From Nostoc sp. NMS2 (GTDB lineage Bacteria > Cyanobacteriota > Cyanobacteriia > Cyanobacteriales > Nostocaceae): a DNA stretch of 64,000 bases. Both the position numbers and the translations under genes were made by a program. Below the pieces are notes generated by a model. That model did no database searches, was not told where the DNA came from, and worked only from the letters and a program-made list of their open reading frames with translations. This document shows positions 1-8,317 of the stretch, piece after piece. Location of the stretch: assembly GCF_017115105.1 (NCBI RefSeq), contig NZ_JABXKH010000135.1, positions 62,001-126,000 on the forward strand, read 5' to 3'. The number at the start of each line of letters is the position of its first letter. Position 1 is the stretch's first letter.

Positions 1-1
1 C

Positions 2-430
2 GCTCGTCAAGCTCATGACAAAGATACAGAATTTTCTTATGAGCAGATATTAGAAATTGCTGCTGAGTTAGAAATTTCACCTGATTCTTTAAAATTAGCC
101 GAGCGCGATTGGTTAGTACAACAAGGTCAAGTCCAACAGCGAAAAGCTTTTGACGCTTACCGGATTAGAAGATTTCAGAAGCGTCTAGGGAATTATGCAA
201 TTTTCAATGGCTTTTTTATACTGTTAAATTTAATCACTGGTGGCGGAATTTCTTGGTCGCTGTACATTTTGCTATTCTGCGGATTACCTGTTGGGCTGGA
301 TGTATGGAATACTTTTCAAATCAAAGGTGAAGAGTATGAAATGGCATTCCAGAAGTGGAATCGTAAACATGAAATTAAGAAAACCATCAGCACAGTTTTG
401 AATAGGTGGTTTAAGGCATTACAGGCTTAG
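2..430 (+). CDS. 2TM domain-containing protein (3' part)
   Basis: Open from the left edge in frame 2 to a TAG stop at 428-430; 143 residues are visible and the start lies outside the window. The visible part begins with a charged helical region, then has two closely spaced hydrophobic segments (about visible residues 66-82 and 87-105) joined by a Gly-rich turn, and ends in a basic amphipathic tail. This layout, with two short membrane helices followed by a Trp- and Lys-rich tail, is that of the 2TM domain family, often found as a membrane anchor. The molecular role is unknown. It is transcribed toward the convergent aroF gene, with a repeat-filled gap between them. Confidence 0.6.
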   Translation, partial: ARQAHDKDTEFSYEQILEIAAELEISPDSLKLAERDWLVQQGQVQQRKAFDAYRIRRFQKRLGNYAIFNGFFILLNLITGGGISWSLYILLFCGLPVGLDVWNTFQIKGEEYEMAFQKWNRKHEIKKTISTVLNRWFKALQA

Positions 431-439
431 TAGATTTGC

Positions 440-620
440 TTTTAAGCAGGTCGGCGCAATTAAAGCTAACTGGCTAAGGCTGTCATTTGTCCTTTGTCAC
501 TTGTACTGAGCGTATCGTTAAAGCGAAAGCTCCGCTAACGCGAGTGCGTCTCGTAGAGAAGCCGAAGTATTGGTCATTAATAAGGGTTTTAAGCCTATTT
601 ACGTTTCGTAACATACTTGG
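440..620. repeat. Dispersed repeat F, copy 1, with short tandem repeats; fills 431-755
   Basis: The segment starts AGGTCGGCGCAATTAAAGC and ends near CGTTTCGTAACATA. It recurs in inverted orientation at 23765-23853. This copy is longer because a GTCATTTGTC-type tandem repeat and a repeat of the type TACTGAGCGxxxTCG...CGAAGTA sit in its middle. I see no gene in 431-755. Confidence 0.7.
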
Positions 621-755
621 CTTTTTTCTCGCCAACTTACTTACACGTTATTATAGCTATTAACCTTAAAGGACTTGCAAAAAACAAATTATTCACAAGC
701 CCTACTAGGGTTGGGGAGTAAGATTCAAAGCCTCTCAAAACCCAAATTATGGTAT

Positions 756-1814
756 TTACTTAAGTTTTTCGTAAGCAGCCAAAATAATTTTTTCGGTTTC
801 TTCCCAACCAATACATTTATCAGTTACAGAAACACCATATTTTAATTCTTCTTGCTTACCAGTAATTGGTTGACTACCTTCATACAAATGTGATTCCAGC
901 ATCATGCCAACTATTGATGTATTACCATCCACTATTTGCTGAACAATATTTTCCAAAACAGCACCTTGTAATTTGTAATCTTTATTGGTATTTCCGTGGC
1001 TACAGTCGATAACAATTCTTGGTTGTAAATTCGCCTGTTTTAATTTACCTTCTACCAATTTGACATTTGCTGCATCAAAGTTGGGTTGACTACCACCCCT
1101 TAAAATTACGTGACCATAGCCATTTCCTTTAGTTTGAAAGACGCTAACTTGTCCGTTTTGATTAATTCCCAGAAAATTATGCGGATTTCTAGCTGATTGT
1201 AGGGCATTCAAAGCTACTTGAATATTGCCATCAGTACCGTTTTTAAAACCCACAGGCATCGAAAGTCCACTTGCCATTTCACGGTGAGTTTGTGATTCGG
1301 TCGTGCGTGCCCCAATAGCAGACCATGTAATTAGTTCGCTAATGTATTGAGGTATGATTGGATCTAGCGCTTCTGTACCCGCAGGTAATCCCAATTCTGT
1401 AATTTTCAATAACAGATCGCGTGCAATTAGTAAACCATTCTCTACATGGAAAGAATCATCCATATCTGGATCGTTAATTAATCCTTTCCAACCGACGGTT
1501 GTTCTTGGCTTTTCAAAGTACACTCGCATTATTAGTAGCAGCTTATCCTTAACTTGCTCAGACAACGCTTTCAACCTTTCAGAATATTCAAGCGCTGCTT
1601 TTGGGTCGTGGATTGAGCATGGGCCAACTACTATAAACTTTCTCCGATCCTGAAAATCCAGGATATCTTCTATTTCTTGTCTATATCCTAAAACTCTTTG
1701 TTCGGCTAATTGTGTTAAAGGTAATTTTGATTTTATTTCATTGGGAGTTAATAAAATGCGATCGTTCTCAATGTTAGCGTTGTCGATATTACTATTAAAT
1801 AATTTGTTGTGCAT
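756..1814 (-). CDS. aroF: 3-deoxy-7-phosphoheptulonate (DAHP) synthase, class I
   Basis: First step of the shikimate pathway: condenses phosphoenolpyruvate and erythrose 4-phosphate to DAHP. The protein has the family hallmarks VVGPCSIHD near the N-terminus, MRVYFEKPRTTVGWKG, and the metal-binding DCSHGN in the C-terminal half. At 352 residues it has the normal length of Phe/Tyr-regulated class I enzymes. I chose the ATG at 1814; a GTG at 1865 would add 17 residues not seen in the family, whereas starting at MHNKLFN matches the usual short N-terminal extension used in feedback control. It stands alone, downstream of the GH13 gene on the same strand but separated by a terminator. Cytosolic. 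Confidence 0.93.
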   Translation of the reverse strand: MHNKLFNSNIDNANIENDRILLTPNEIKSKLPLTQLAEQRVLGYRQEIEDILDFQDRRKFIVVGPCSIHDPKAALEYSERLKALSEQVKDKLLLIMRVYFEKPRTTVGWKGLINDPDMDDSFHVENGLLIARDLLLKITELGLPAGTEALDPIIPQYISELITWSAIGARTTESQTHREMASGLSMPVGFKNGTDGNIQVALNALQSARNPHNFLGINQNGQVSVFQTKGNGYGHVILRGGSQPNFDAANVKLVEGKLKQANLQPRIVIDCSHGNTNKDYKLQGAVLENIVQQIVDGNTSIVGMMLESHLYEGSQPITGKQEELKYGVSVTDKCIGWEETEKIILAAYEKLK

Positions 1815-1947
1815 GGGGATGCTTTGGCAATTTTGTATACGCACTTCAAATGAAAAGTGTAACACAAACCCATGAAATTTTAAAACAGCTTATTTTGTGC
1901 TTGACAAATTTCTAATTACACTGTAAACGAATAAGGTAATAACTTAA

Positions 1948-1971
1948 AAAGGGAGAATATTTTCCCCCTTT
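1948..1971 (-). terminator. Hairpin terminator after the GH13 gene
   Basis: A 10-bp stem with one G-U pair and an AATA loop. Read on the minus strand it ends in CCCTTTTT, so it probably ends transcription of the GH13 gene before aroF. It also has a CTTTTTG run on the plus strand and could work in both directions. Confidence 0.6.
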
Positions 1972-2008
1972 CTTTTTGCTATTGGATTACTGACTGAGTG
2001 TTACTGTA

Positions 2009-2100
2009 TATAGCTTTTCCTAATCAAATGAGGTACTTCATAGCCCCCTATCGAAGAGCGGGGGTGGGGTTTTTGTACCTCACTCAACTGGGAATCGGTA
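2009..2100. repeat. Dispersed repeat D, copy 1
   Basis: About 90 bp beginning TATAGCTTTTCCTAATC and ending CTCAACTGGGAA, with an internal hairpin-forming CCCCCTATCGAAGAGCGGGGG-like core. A near-identical copy lies in opposite orientation at 53820-53924. Confidence 0.8.
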
Positions 2101-2105
2101 TATAA

Positions 2106-3764
2106 TTACTGCCACACAAACACTTTGGCTTCGTATGGGCCCAAGTCAGTTATTATACCATCATCACCAGATTCGACATCATAATTGCCTGTCCACTCGT
2201 GCCATGTACCAGCACTAGGGAAATTAGGAACATGATAGCCAGCAAGGAAGTTTTCTGAGAAATTTGCTATTACGACCACACGAGAACCTTCATCATTCCA
2301 ACGAGTATAAGCTAAAACTTTTGCCTCTGGATTTTCGTGGATAAAATCAATATTTTCTGTGTAGAGAGCGTGATTACTTTTACGCAGGTTGGTTAAGCCT
2401 TTGTATGATTCAAATAAACTACGATTGAGATCGTTACCTAACAGTGTCCAATCGATTTTCGATGATTCAGGTTGTTTCGGTTTGTACTCCCCAAATTCCT
2501 CTCCCATCCAAATCAAAGGTACACCAACAGCAGTCATGAGGATGGCTACTCCTAACTTAGCCCGTCTAAAGGCTTCTTCGTTAAAAATCTCACGGTTCCC
2601 CAATTCAACCATAATGTGGTTATGGTCGTGGTTGGTGAGGTAATTTACTACATTTGTAGCACCCAAGAAGCCTTGACGTTTGCAGTCAATGACATCTTTG
2701 AGACGCTCTAAATCAAATGTATCACCGCAGATATGTTCTAGAATGCAGTGATAGAAACTATCATGCCAGCAACCATCCATTGGCCCATCTACATTGGTAA
2801 TGCTGGTAGTTTCAGGAATGTGTTCAGCAACGTTATAAAAAGGCTTTGCACCAGCAGCTTTTTTGGCTTCCTGAACAATCCAGTGCATGAAGTCGTAATT
2901 AGCAATTTGCCGTGCTGCATCATAGCGAATACCATCAAGATGATATTCCTGAATCCAGAAACGAATTGTTTCACCAATAAATTTCCGCGCTGGATGAATC
3001 TCTAATTTTTCATCATAATGTTCGTAATTAAACTCAGGGCCCCAATTATTATCAGGGTCACGAGGTTCATGATGATACCAATAATCGTGGTCAATTTGTG
3101 TTAAAGGAGCAGATGCTTCTGAGTGGTTATAAATACCGTCAATAATTACCCGAATGCCTCTGTTATGACACTCATCAATCAATTTTTTTAACTCAGCAGT
3201 AGAACCATAGCTTGATTCTGTTGCAAAAAAGTGGCGGGGATTATAACCCCAACTATAATCACCAGGATATTCTTTAAGCGGCATCAACTCAATAGCATTG
3301 ATTCCTAGCTCACACAAATAATCTAACTTTTCAATGACGTGTTTATACTTGCCTCGTGCATAAGGATCATCTTCGCCACCAGAAAAGTCCCCAACGTGTA
3401 ATTCATAAATTACTAATTCGTTGTCAGCAGGTAAAGGTTTATCATCATGTTGCCAGACATAAGTATCAGTAATTCTTTCACCATCTTTTACATGGATAAC
3501 ACTATCATCTTTTCCACTTAGTTCATCTATATCAGTTGCATAAGGGTCTGTAACATCAACCCATTGTTCTGGTTCAAAAAACCATGAATTTGACTGGATG
3601 CGAAATTTATATTTATAAACGCCGTCTTCTAGTTCAACACTTGTACGAAAATAGCCATCATCACCTTTTTCCATTGGTATTTCTTGCCAATCAGAAAAAG
3701 AAGCAATTAATGCGGCTCCTTTGTTGTATGGTGCAAATAAATTAAATTCAATTGGCTTTGCCAT
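2106..3764 (-). CDS. GH13 alpha-amylase-family enzyme with N-terminal CBM48
   Basis: 552 residues. Residues 1-95 form an E-set/CBM48-like beta domain of the kind found in branching and debranching enzymes. The (beta/alpha)8 catalytic domain follows. The GH13 motifs are visible: IIDGIYNHS (region I), GIRYDAAR with the nucleophile Asp (near residue 280), NVAEH with the general-acid Glu (near 315), and LTNHDH with the third carboxylate (near 380). A beta-sandwich domain ends the protein. It resembles glycogen branching enzyme or maltooligosyl-trehalose trehalohydrolase, but is shorter than typical GlgB, so the exact alpha-glucan substrate cannot be fixed. No partner gene for glycogen or trehalose lies beside it. 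Confidence 0.85.
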   Translation of the reverse strand: MAKPIEFNLFAPYNKGAALIASFSDWQEIPMEKGDDGYFRTSVELEDGVYKYKFRIQSNSWFFEPEQWVDVTDPYATDIDELSGKDDSVIHVKDGERITDTYVWQHDDKPLPADNELVIYELHVGDFSGGEDDPYARGKYKHVIEKLDYLCELGINAIELMPLKEYPGDYSWGYNPRHFFATESSYGSTAELKKLIDECHNRGIRVIIDGIYNHSEASAPLTQIDHDYWYHHEPRDPDNNWGPEFNYEHYDEKLEIHPARKFIGETIRFWIQEYHLDGIRYDAARQIANYDFMHWIVQEAKKAAGAKPFYNVAEHIPETTSITNVDGPMDGCWHDSFYHCILEHICGDTFDLERLKDVIDCKRQGFLGATNVVNYLTNHDHNHIMVELGNREIFNEEAFRRAKLGVAILMTAVGVPLIWMGEEFGEYKPKQPESSKIDWTLLGNDLNRSLFESYKGLTNLRKSNHALYTENIDFIHENPEAKVLAYTRWNDEGSRVVVIANFSENFLAGYHVPNFPSAGTWHEWTGNYDVESGDDGIITDLGPYEAKVFVWQ

Positions 3765-4123
3765 AGAAGTGTTTGTAATATCAAGGGTTGATAGAGGTAT
3801 TCTCTGATGCTCAATTGAATTTGCAAATCGCTCTAGAGAAATAATTCTATAACCAGCGCTTCTCTCTTGAGGATGAATTTATAAATATTTTGTAATAATT
3901 ACTATATTTTTGGCGATTTTTGGCTGTTTATCGCATTTATTTTTTACCTAATATCCAGATTCAATACAAAGCACTTTTTGCCTATAATACTACTAAGGGT
4001 AAAATGCTATTGAATAAAAGTACAAAGTTTTAACAAATAAATGAATAGTTTTTTATTCACTTTTTAAATTGCAGATATTCATTAAAAATAATATGTTTTT
4101 GGTTAAATATCTGTTGGATCAGA
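3765..4123. other. AT-rich intergenic region
   Basis: 359 bp between two minus-strand genes, strongly AT-rich. It must hold the promoter of the GH13 gene. I see no ORF, hairpin or repeat I can name. Confidence 0.5.
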
Positions 4124-4501
4124 TTATTCAATTTTGCCGTTAGTTTGTTGTAGATAACTTAAGAACCAATTTGCCGCCGTTGCTCTGCGAGTTTGCCGCG
4201 GCCCAAATTCACCAATTTTGTACCCTTTGAAACCAAGTTTTTCTTTTAGCATTTGTTTATTTTCAATAGGAATAGAACGAGTTAACTTCACTGTTGCAGG
4301 GCGAGATTCTATGAAATTTGGTGGTTGTGGGTACTCCTCTTGCCATTCTGGTGCAACTTGGCTAGTGTCCCATTGTGCAGTTGAGGAATCATAGCGATAG
4401 CCTAAATAATGCCATAGCAACTGGTTGACTGTAGCATCATCAATTTTATCGTCAAGGATTGCCCAAATTGTTGCTGTATTGAGTGGTGGCAGGTTAGACA
4501 T
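4124..4501 (-). CDS. DUF1823 family protein
   Basis: 125 residues beginning MSNLPPLNTATIWAIL, followed by DDATVNQLLWHYLGYRYD and a C-terminal FGPRQTRRATAANWFLSYL. These are the conserved blocks of DUF1823, a small soluble family found in cyanobacteria and plastids with no known function. The ATG at 4501 is chosen over an in-frame TTG two codons upstream because MSNLPPLN is the family's usual start. It stands alone on the minus strand. Confidence 0.85.
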   Translation of the reverse strand: MSNLPPLNTATIWAILDDKIDDATVNQLLWHYLGYRYDSSTAQWDTSQVAPEWQEEYPQPPNFIESRPATVKLTRSIPIENKQMLKEKLGFKGYKIGEFGPRQTRRATAANWFLSYLQQTNGKIE

Positions 4502-4739
4502 AAGCAATTTAAAATTTCAGGTTGAAAAACGGACTACTAATTAATTTAATTCACAACAATTAGCAAAGTAGTGAAAAACACTTTATCATTACTTTGCTAC
4601 ACTCCCAAAGATAGGGATAATTGCGATCGCACCTTCAGCACATGACAATGACCCAGATTAAGTTCGCCAGTTGGAGTTAAAAACAGATTGTGTATACACA
4701 AACTAGGTAGACTGGAAATCGTAAAGATTAGACCAGTTT

Positions 4740-5042
4740 ATGCAGAATTCTACAGCACTGCCAAAGATCATCCGCGCCCATGTATTCATTTCTGGCCGAG
4801 TCCAAGGAGTGGGTTATCGCTATTCCACTGTGGATACAGCTAGGCAATTGGGATTAACCGGTTGGGTGCGAAATCTCCCTGATAATCGAGTAGAAGCAGT
4901 TTTTGAAGGGGCGCGAGAGGTTGTAGATGATATGGTTCGCTGGTGTCACTCTGGGCCACCTGCTGCTGTAGTTAAAGATGTTGTGGTTGAGTATGAAGTA
5001 CCGGAAGGGTTACGGGGATTTGAAGTTAAGCGGGTTGAGTAG
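4740..5042 (+). CDS. acyP: Acylphosphatase
   Basis: Small cytosolic hydrolase of carboxyl-phosphate bonds such as those of acetyl phosphate or carbamoyl phosphate. The 100-residue protein has the signature GRVQGVGYR, whose Arg binds the phosphate, and GWVRN, whose Asn activates water. The C-terminal FEVKR strand is also present. About ten extra residues precede the usual domain start. It is a single gene. The 240 bp upstream contain a HIP1 site but no clear regulatory motif. Confidence 0.93.
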   Translation: MQNSTALPKIIRAHVFISGRVQGVGYRYSTVDTARQLGLTGWVRNLPDNRVEAVFEGAREVVDDMVRWCHSGPPAAVVKDVVVEYEVPEGLRGFEVKRVE

Positions 5043-5285
5043 AGATGTCATCTCATATCCACTTAAAGACTTATCATGAAGACCGCAGAATGCAGGCGGA
5101 AAAAGCGTTTCCCGGTTTTTGCACAGATGACGCAGACAAATTCGCCAGATGCAACTCTGGCTGCTGCTGAACTTGCATAGCACCAGAGAAAGCAACTATA
5201 TATGAGCAAGGAATAGCAGAATCTCTGTTAAAGGCGATCGCAAAATTTGAGCAAGCACTTTCACTATATTACTACTCTAAATAAC

Positions 5286-5381
5286 ATGCAGAAGGCGCAA
5301 ATAGAAATATGGCACACTAAAAAATATGCCGCATCCTATTACTGGGCAGCTTTCACTCTACAAAGAAAATGGAAATTAAAG
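5286..5381 (+). pseudogene. Remnant of a CHAT-domain protein (C-terminal end)
   Basis: The 32 codons read MQKAQIEIWHTKKYAASYYW and then AAFTLQRKW. This matches the end of CHAT (caspase-like) domains, where the chain finishes with a helix, then SHPYYWAAFxLxGxW. No catalytic His or Cys region is present upstream, and the frame is not opened by a good start, so this is a decayed tail. It lies between acyP and an hli gene. Confidence 0.5.
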
Positions 5382-5495
5382 GGACTGGTGACTGGGGATT
5401 GGGAAATTGTGCCAAAATATGTTCTTTCTTCAGAGCAAATTCCATAATTTTCTGCTCTTTACCTAATTCCCAGTCCCTAATCCCCAGTCCCTTTT
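5381..5495. repeat. Inverted repeat of GGGACTGGGGATT type
   Basis: GGGACTGGTGACTGGGGATT at 5381 is matched by the inverted CTAATCCCCAGTCCC ending near 5495. The two arms can pair across about 60 bp. Together with the CHAT remnant it fills the spacer 5043-5579. Confidence 0.6.
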
Positions 5496-5579
5496 ACTGT
5501 TGCATTTTTTTAAACATCTGTTACATTACTTTACAGACAGTTACAACTGCTACAACACTTAAACTTTGGAGTTTTAATC

Positions 5580-5759
5580 ATGACAGGTTTTAAGAATCCT
5601 GCGCCTATTGTTTCAGAAGATCCTAATGCTGTGCGTTTTGGCTTCACTCCTCAGAGTGAAAATTGGAACGGTCGTCTTGCAATGATTGGTTTTTTATCTG
5701 CGATTTTGATTGAAGCTTTTTCTGGCCAAGGCTTACTCCATTTCTGGGGCATCCTCTAA
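5580..5759 (+). CDS. hli: High-light-inducible / CAB-like small protein
   Basis: 59 residues beginning [14 protein letters not shown]. The chain contains [20 protein letters not shown], the single chlorophyll-binding transmembrane helix of Hli/Scp proteins with the ExxNGRxAMxGF motif. Such proteins dimerise in the thylakoid membrane, bind chlorophyll and carotenoid, and protect photosystem assembly under light stress. The ATG is preceded by GGAG at the right distance. The gene is monocistronic, followed by a hairpin terminator. Confidence 0.92.
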   Translation: MTGFKNPAPIVSEDPNAVRFGFTPQSENWNGRLAMIGFLSAILIEAFSGQGLLHFWGIL

Positions 5760-5797
5760 ATTGTTCGTAGTAGGGGCAACATGAGTGCCCTAAATCT

Positions 5798-5821
5798 GGG
5801 ACGGGTGCGGACACCCATCCC
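5798..5821 (+). terminator. Hairpin after hli
   Basis: GGGACGGGTG and CACCCATCCC form a 10-bp stem (one G-U) with a CGGA loop. A run of seven T follows about 20 bp later. It lies 40 bp after the hli stop codon. Confidence 0.5.
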
Positions 5822-6035
5822 ACAAGAAAATTTGGGATGTTTTTTTATTTGTCAGTCCCTTCAGTTGACATCAATGCACGGTTACGACCCCCTACTAACC
5901 GTCTATATTCCACACACATCATTCGTTGCTAATCTATGGCGGCTGTTGGATTTGGTGCAAAATACCAGATTTTTCCGGTTGAGCCAAAATATAAGTGAAT
6001 AACTACTTTACATTGAATATGTATAGCTAAAACTC

Positions 6036-6359
6036 ATGGAAATACCCCAACGCGTATCTGTGCGCTACAAAGATGCGTCTTTCAATAGCAACGAGATCCG
6101 CTTAAGAACCTTGCGGCTTGGGTTACAAATATGGGAAGAACAAACCAAACCGAGAAAAACAGAGCTTTATCAGTTTATATCGTCTTGCTTGAAACAAGTT
6201 GATCGGCAAGATCGTTTTATGTTTTCTCTACTGTTCATAGAATTAACAGACATGATACGCAATTCTTCGCTGGAAAGGGGAACGAAAGAGGTTTTGATTA
6301 AAACAGCTTTTAGGGAGTTTGCTTGTGCAATAACAGACTTTGAGGACGTTGGTAAATAA
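6036..6359 (+). CDS. Hypothetical protein, 107 aa
   Basis: I do not recognise this protein. It is predicted soluble and helical, with the core ELYQFISSCLKQVDRQDRF and then a hydrophobic FSLLFIELTDMI helix. It has no Cys pair or known catalytic motif. An ATG starts the frame, and codon use looks like that of its neighbours. It lies just before the putative leader of the split CRISPR array, but nothing in the sequence resembles a Cas protein. A real gene is likely because the frame is clean and the composition is protein-like. Confidence 0.6.
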   Translation: MEIPQRVSVRYKDASFNSNEIRLRTLRLGLQIWEEQTKPRKTELYQFISSCLKQVDRQDRFMFSLLFIELTDMIRNSSLERGTKEVLIKTAFREFACAITDFEDVGK

Positions 6360-6472
6360 AGTTAATCATCTGGGTGCTGGTATTCTGTAGGTGTCGCCCA
6401 ACCCCGGCATTACCCTAACTAATCGAGTTGGGTATTTATTAAGTAAGCAGCTTTCCAATCAGATTGTTTTTT

Positions 6473-6624
6473 TGCGCGGATGGGTAGGTGTTGGGGAAGA
6501 GGTAACTAGAAAAATGGCTGAACTGTCCTATATGCAAGAACTTGAGAGCGATGCCTGCGGCGGGCTACGCCTACGCATTTCTAAACTATCCGCGCACCTT
6601 ATGGGGACTAGTTTTCAGCCATTT
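6473..6624 (+). other. Interleaved inverted repeats upstream of the CRISPR array (possible leader)
   Basis: TGCGCGGAT (6473-6481) pairs with ATCCGCGCA (6588-6596), and AAATGGCTGAA (6512-6522) pairs with TTCAGCCATTT (6614-6624). The arms alternate (a, b, a', b'), the order needed for a pseudoknot. A repeat of the form GCCTGCGGCGGGCTACGCC lies between them. The region is directly upstream of the first CRISPR repeat in the direction expected for a leader. Confidence 0.4.
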
Positions 6625-6726
6625 GCCTCTAGCCAAATCACAACTCATCGTGTTATCATTTCAGCGATCGCCTCTGTGACTTCCGGCACTGGGGCAGCTT
6701 ATCGCAATTACCTTAAATTCCTATTA

Positions 6727-7774
6727 ACCCAAGTTGCTAGTTATCCACCTCGGCGTACTTTGCAGGCGACCGCCCACAACAAGATGTACGGTTGTGCTAC
6801 GCACAACCATCACTCAAACTGAATTTTCTTTATCAGTATTAGCTAGTTTAAAAGTGCCAAATTTAACTTGTTGTTAAAATGCTTGTCGGAGAGTAAAAGC
6901 CAAAATAAATGCTTCTAGCTTTAGTAAAAATCCTTGAAAAGTACAAGCATGAATCGATTTTGGGAAAGTGCAAGTAATAGCGCTAAACACAGTCTCAATA
7001 TAATGCCTAGTAGATTGTTTAATATATTGATTCCAAGGTTGATCTTGACGCTTAGAGTTCTTTTTACGCATCACTTTCAAGGCAATTTGACTCGTCTCAA
7101 AGAGTTCATCTTCTGCTGTATAATCAGTGTATGCCGAGTCAGCATAAATTTCGCTACCAGGTGGTAGATTTAACGGTAATGCATTCAAAGCCCGGACATC
7201 AGAAGCACTACCAGGCATAATTACAAACTCCACAGGGACACCACTTTTAGTCGTTAATAACTGAACTCTCACCCCATAAAAATAGCGTTTCTTTGATGCG
7301 ATGTAACCTCTGTACTCTTCTGACCTAATTAATTTCACATTGAAGATCCGGATGTTATCGCACATTGGTACAGGAAAAGAGTCTAAAAGATATTCAGTAC
7401 AATCACTAGTTTCTTTCAGTATCATGCCCACCTGGTGAAACAAATCGTTCATCAACATCGATATACCGTGTAATCGCCTATTGAAGCGTGATTTTCCTAA
7501 CATATTAGAAACGAGATGATGGTCTTTCATGTAATCGCAAGCTTTGCTCTGATTGCCATCAAAAAACATTGCCGCAGTTATTACCGTTGTAATAATTTCT
7601 GCATCACTCATCTCTCGGCGACAGTCAACACTTAGCCTAATCGCCTTTAACAGGTCATCGACGATAGCATAGACAGTAACTATTTCGTTTAGCATATTCC
7701 CCTCCGTTTTTCACATCTGGAGGGGATTTTATTGCACAAAGCGATCGCCTGAATCAATGACTAGCAACTTGGGT
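6727..7774 (-). mobile_element. IS982-family insertion sequence
   Basis: 1048 bp, bounded by inverted repeats ACCCAAGTTGCTAGTTAT at 6727 and its complement ending at 7774 (one mismatch in about 18 bp). It is flanked by a perfect 5-bp target duplication TATTA (6722-6726 and 7775-7779). One full-length transposase gene fills it. The element looks intact and possibly active. Confidence 0.92.
6874..7695 (-). CDS. IS982-family transposase
   Basis: 273 residues with a DDE fold. The first Asp is in LLDSFPVPMCDN, the second in EIYADSAYTDY, and the Glu in HYIETVFSAI, as in IS982-type transposases. The N-terminal SDAEIITTVITAAMFFDGNQ helix bundle is also typical. The length is normal for the family and no frameshift is seen, so the enzyme may be functional. 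It lies wholly between the terminal inverted repeats at 6727 and 7774. Confidence 0.92.
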   Translation of the reverse strand: MLNEIVTVYAIVDDLLKAIRLSVDCRREMSDAEIITTVITAAMFFDGNQSKACDYMKDHHLVSNMLGKSRFNRRLHGISMLMNDLFHQVGMILKETSDCTEYLLDSFPVPMCDNIRIFNVKLIRSEEYRGYIASKKRYFYGVRVQLLTTKSGVPVEFVIMPGSASDVRALNALPLNLPPGSEIYADSAYTDYTAEDELFETSQIALKVMRKKNSKRQDQPWNQYIKQSTRHYIETVFSAITCTFPKSIHACTFQGFLLKLEAFILAFTLRQAF

Positions 7775-7881
7775 TATTAGGGATTGAAACTTTAGTAAAA
7801 TGCTAACATTGATTGCATAATCAGATCGCAATTACCTTAAATTCCTATTAGGGATTGAAACGGATTCTGAACAACACCTAA

Positions 7882-8041
7882 CGCTCTTTTATTACTCCGA
7901 AAAAATCAAATATTCGTAGGTTGGGGAGCCACTGCGTTGTCCGGGTTTCCCGGCTTGAAGCAAGTGGCGTTTGAACTTTAGTGAAACCCCAACAAAATCA
8001 GAGATTGTTGGTGTTGGGTTTCGTTCCTCAACCCAACCTAC
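7882..8041. repeat. Palindromic repeat A, copy 1 (long form)
   Basis: Begins CGCTCTTTTATTACTCCG and continues into GTAGGTTGGG, ending CCCAACCTAC. The long flank plus palindrome recurs inverted at 53147-53259. Shorter palindromic copies lie at 13493, 24938 and 58153. An insert in the left arm here carries GCCACTGCG and GCAAGTGGCG. Confidence 0.75.
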
Positions 8042-8115
8042 GCCTAAGTTCATCAAAGTCCTTAAAAATAAGGGTGGATGATTTTTATCCCACGAGAGTC
8101 ATAAAAGAGCGCTAA

Positions 8116-8209
8116 GTTTGTATTGAGCGATTTATCGCTCAATTTTAAGCACTGAAGTGCTTACTACAAACTTTTATAACCCTTCAAATTTAATGGGACA
8201 GACCACTAC
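8116..8209. repeat. Dispersed repeat C, copy 1
   Basis: Contains GAGCGATTTATCGCTC and GCACTGAAGTGC, both palindromic, and ends TTAATGGGACAGACCACT. It recurs inverted at 55461-55574. Together with repeat A it fills 7862-8234. Confidence 0.75.
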
Positions 8210-8234
8210 TCTAAACTTCAAACTCCTAACTCCT

Positions 8235-8272
8235 AAAAAAAAATCCCCACCCAGGTCAATGCCTGGATGGGT
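8235..8272 (-). terminator. Rho-independent terminator of dnaK
   Basis: On the minus strand ACCCATCCAGG pairs with CCTGGGTGGGG around a short loop, followed by nine T. It starts about 45 bp after the dnaK stop. Confidence 0.85.
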
Positions 8273-8317
8273 AATATAAGGCGAGACAAAATAATTATCC
8301 CGAATTAAGTAGAGAAA

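Larger units (their letters stand above)
6701..7861 (+). CRISPR. One-spacer CRISPR array, first repeat split by an IS
   Basis: A 37-bp repeat starts ATCGCAATTACC and ends AGGGATTGAAAC, the 3' end typical of cyanobacterial type I-D and III repeats. Repeat 2 is intact at 7825-7861. Repeat 1 is cut into 6701-6726 and 7775-7790 by the insertion element. Joining the halves and removing one TATTA restores the identical 37-mer. The single spacer is 7791-7824 (34 bp). No cas gene is present in the window, so the array would need Cas proteins from elsewhere, and the insertion probably blocks its transcription from the left. Confidence 0.85.

Noticed and set aside
5781-6002. 73-codon frame after hli
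   Set aside because: The first part is the hli terminator hairpin and the rest has no protein character.
6391-6822. 143-codon open frame on the plus strand
   Set aside because: It runs through the leader-like region, the split CRISPR repeat and the IS end, and contains a GCCTGCGGCGGGCTACGCC repeat. It has no protein family.
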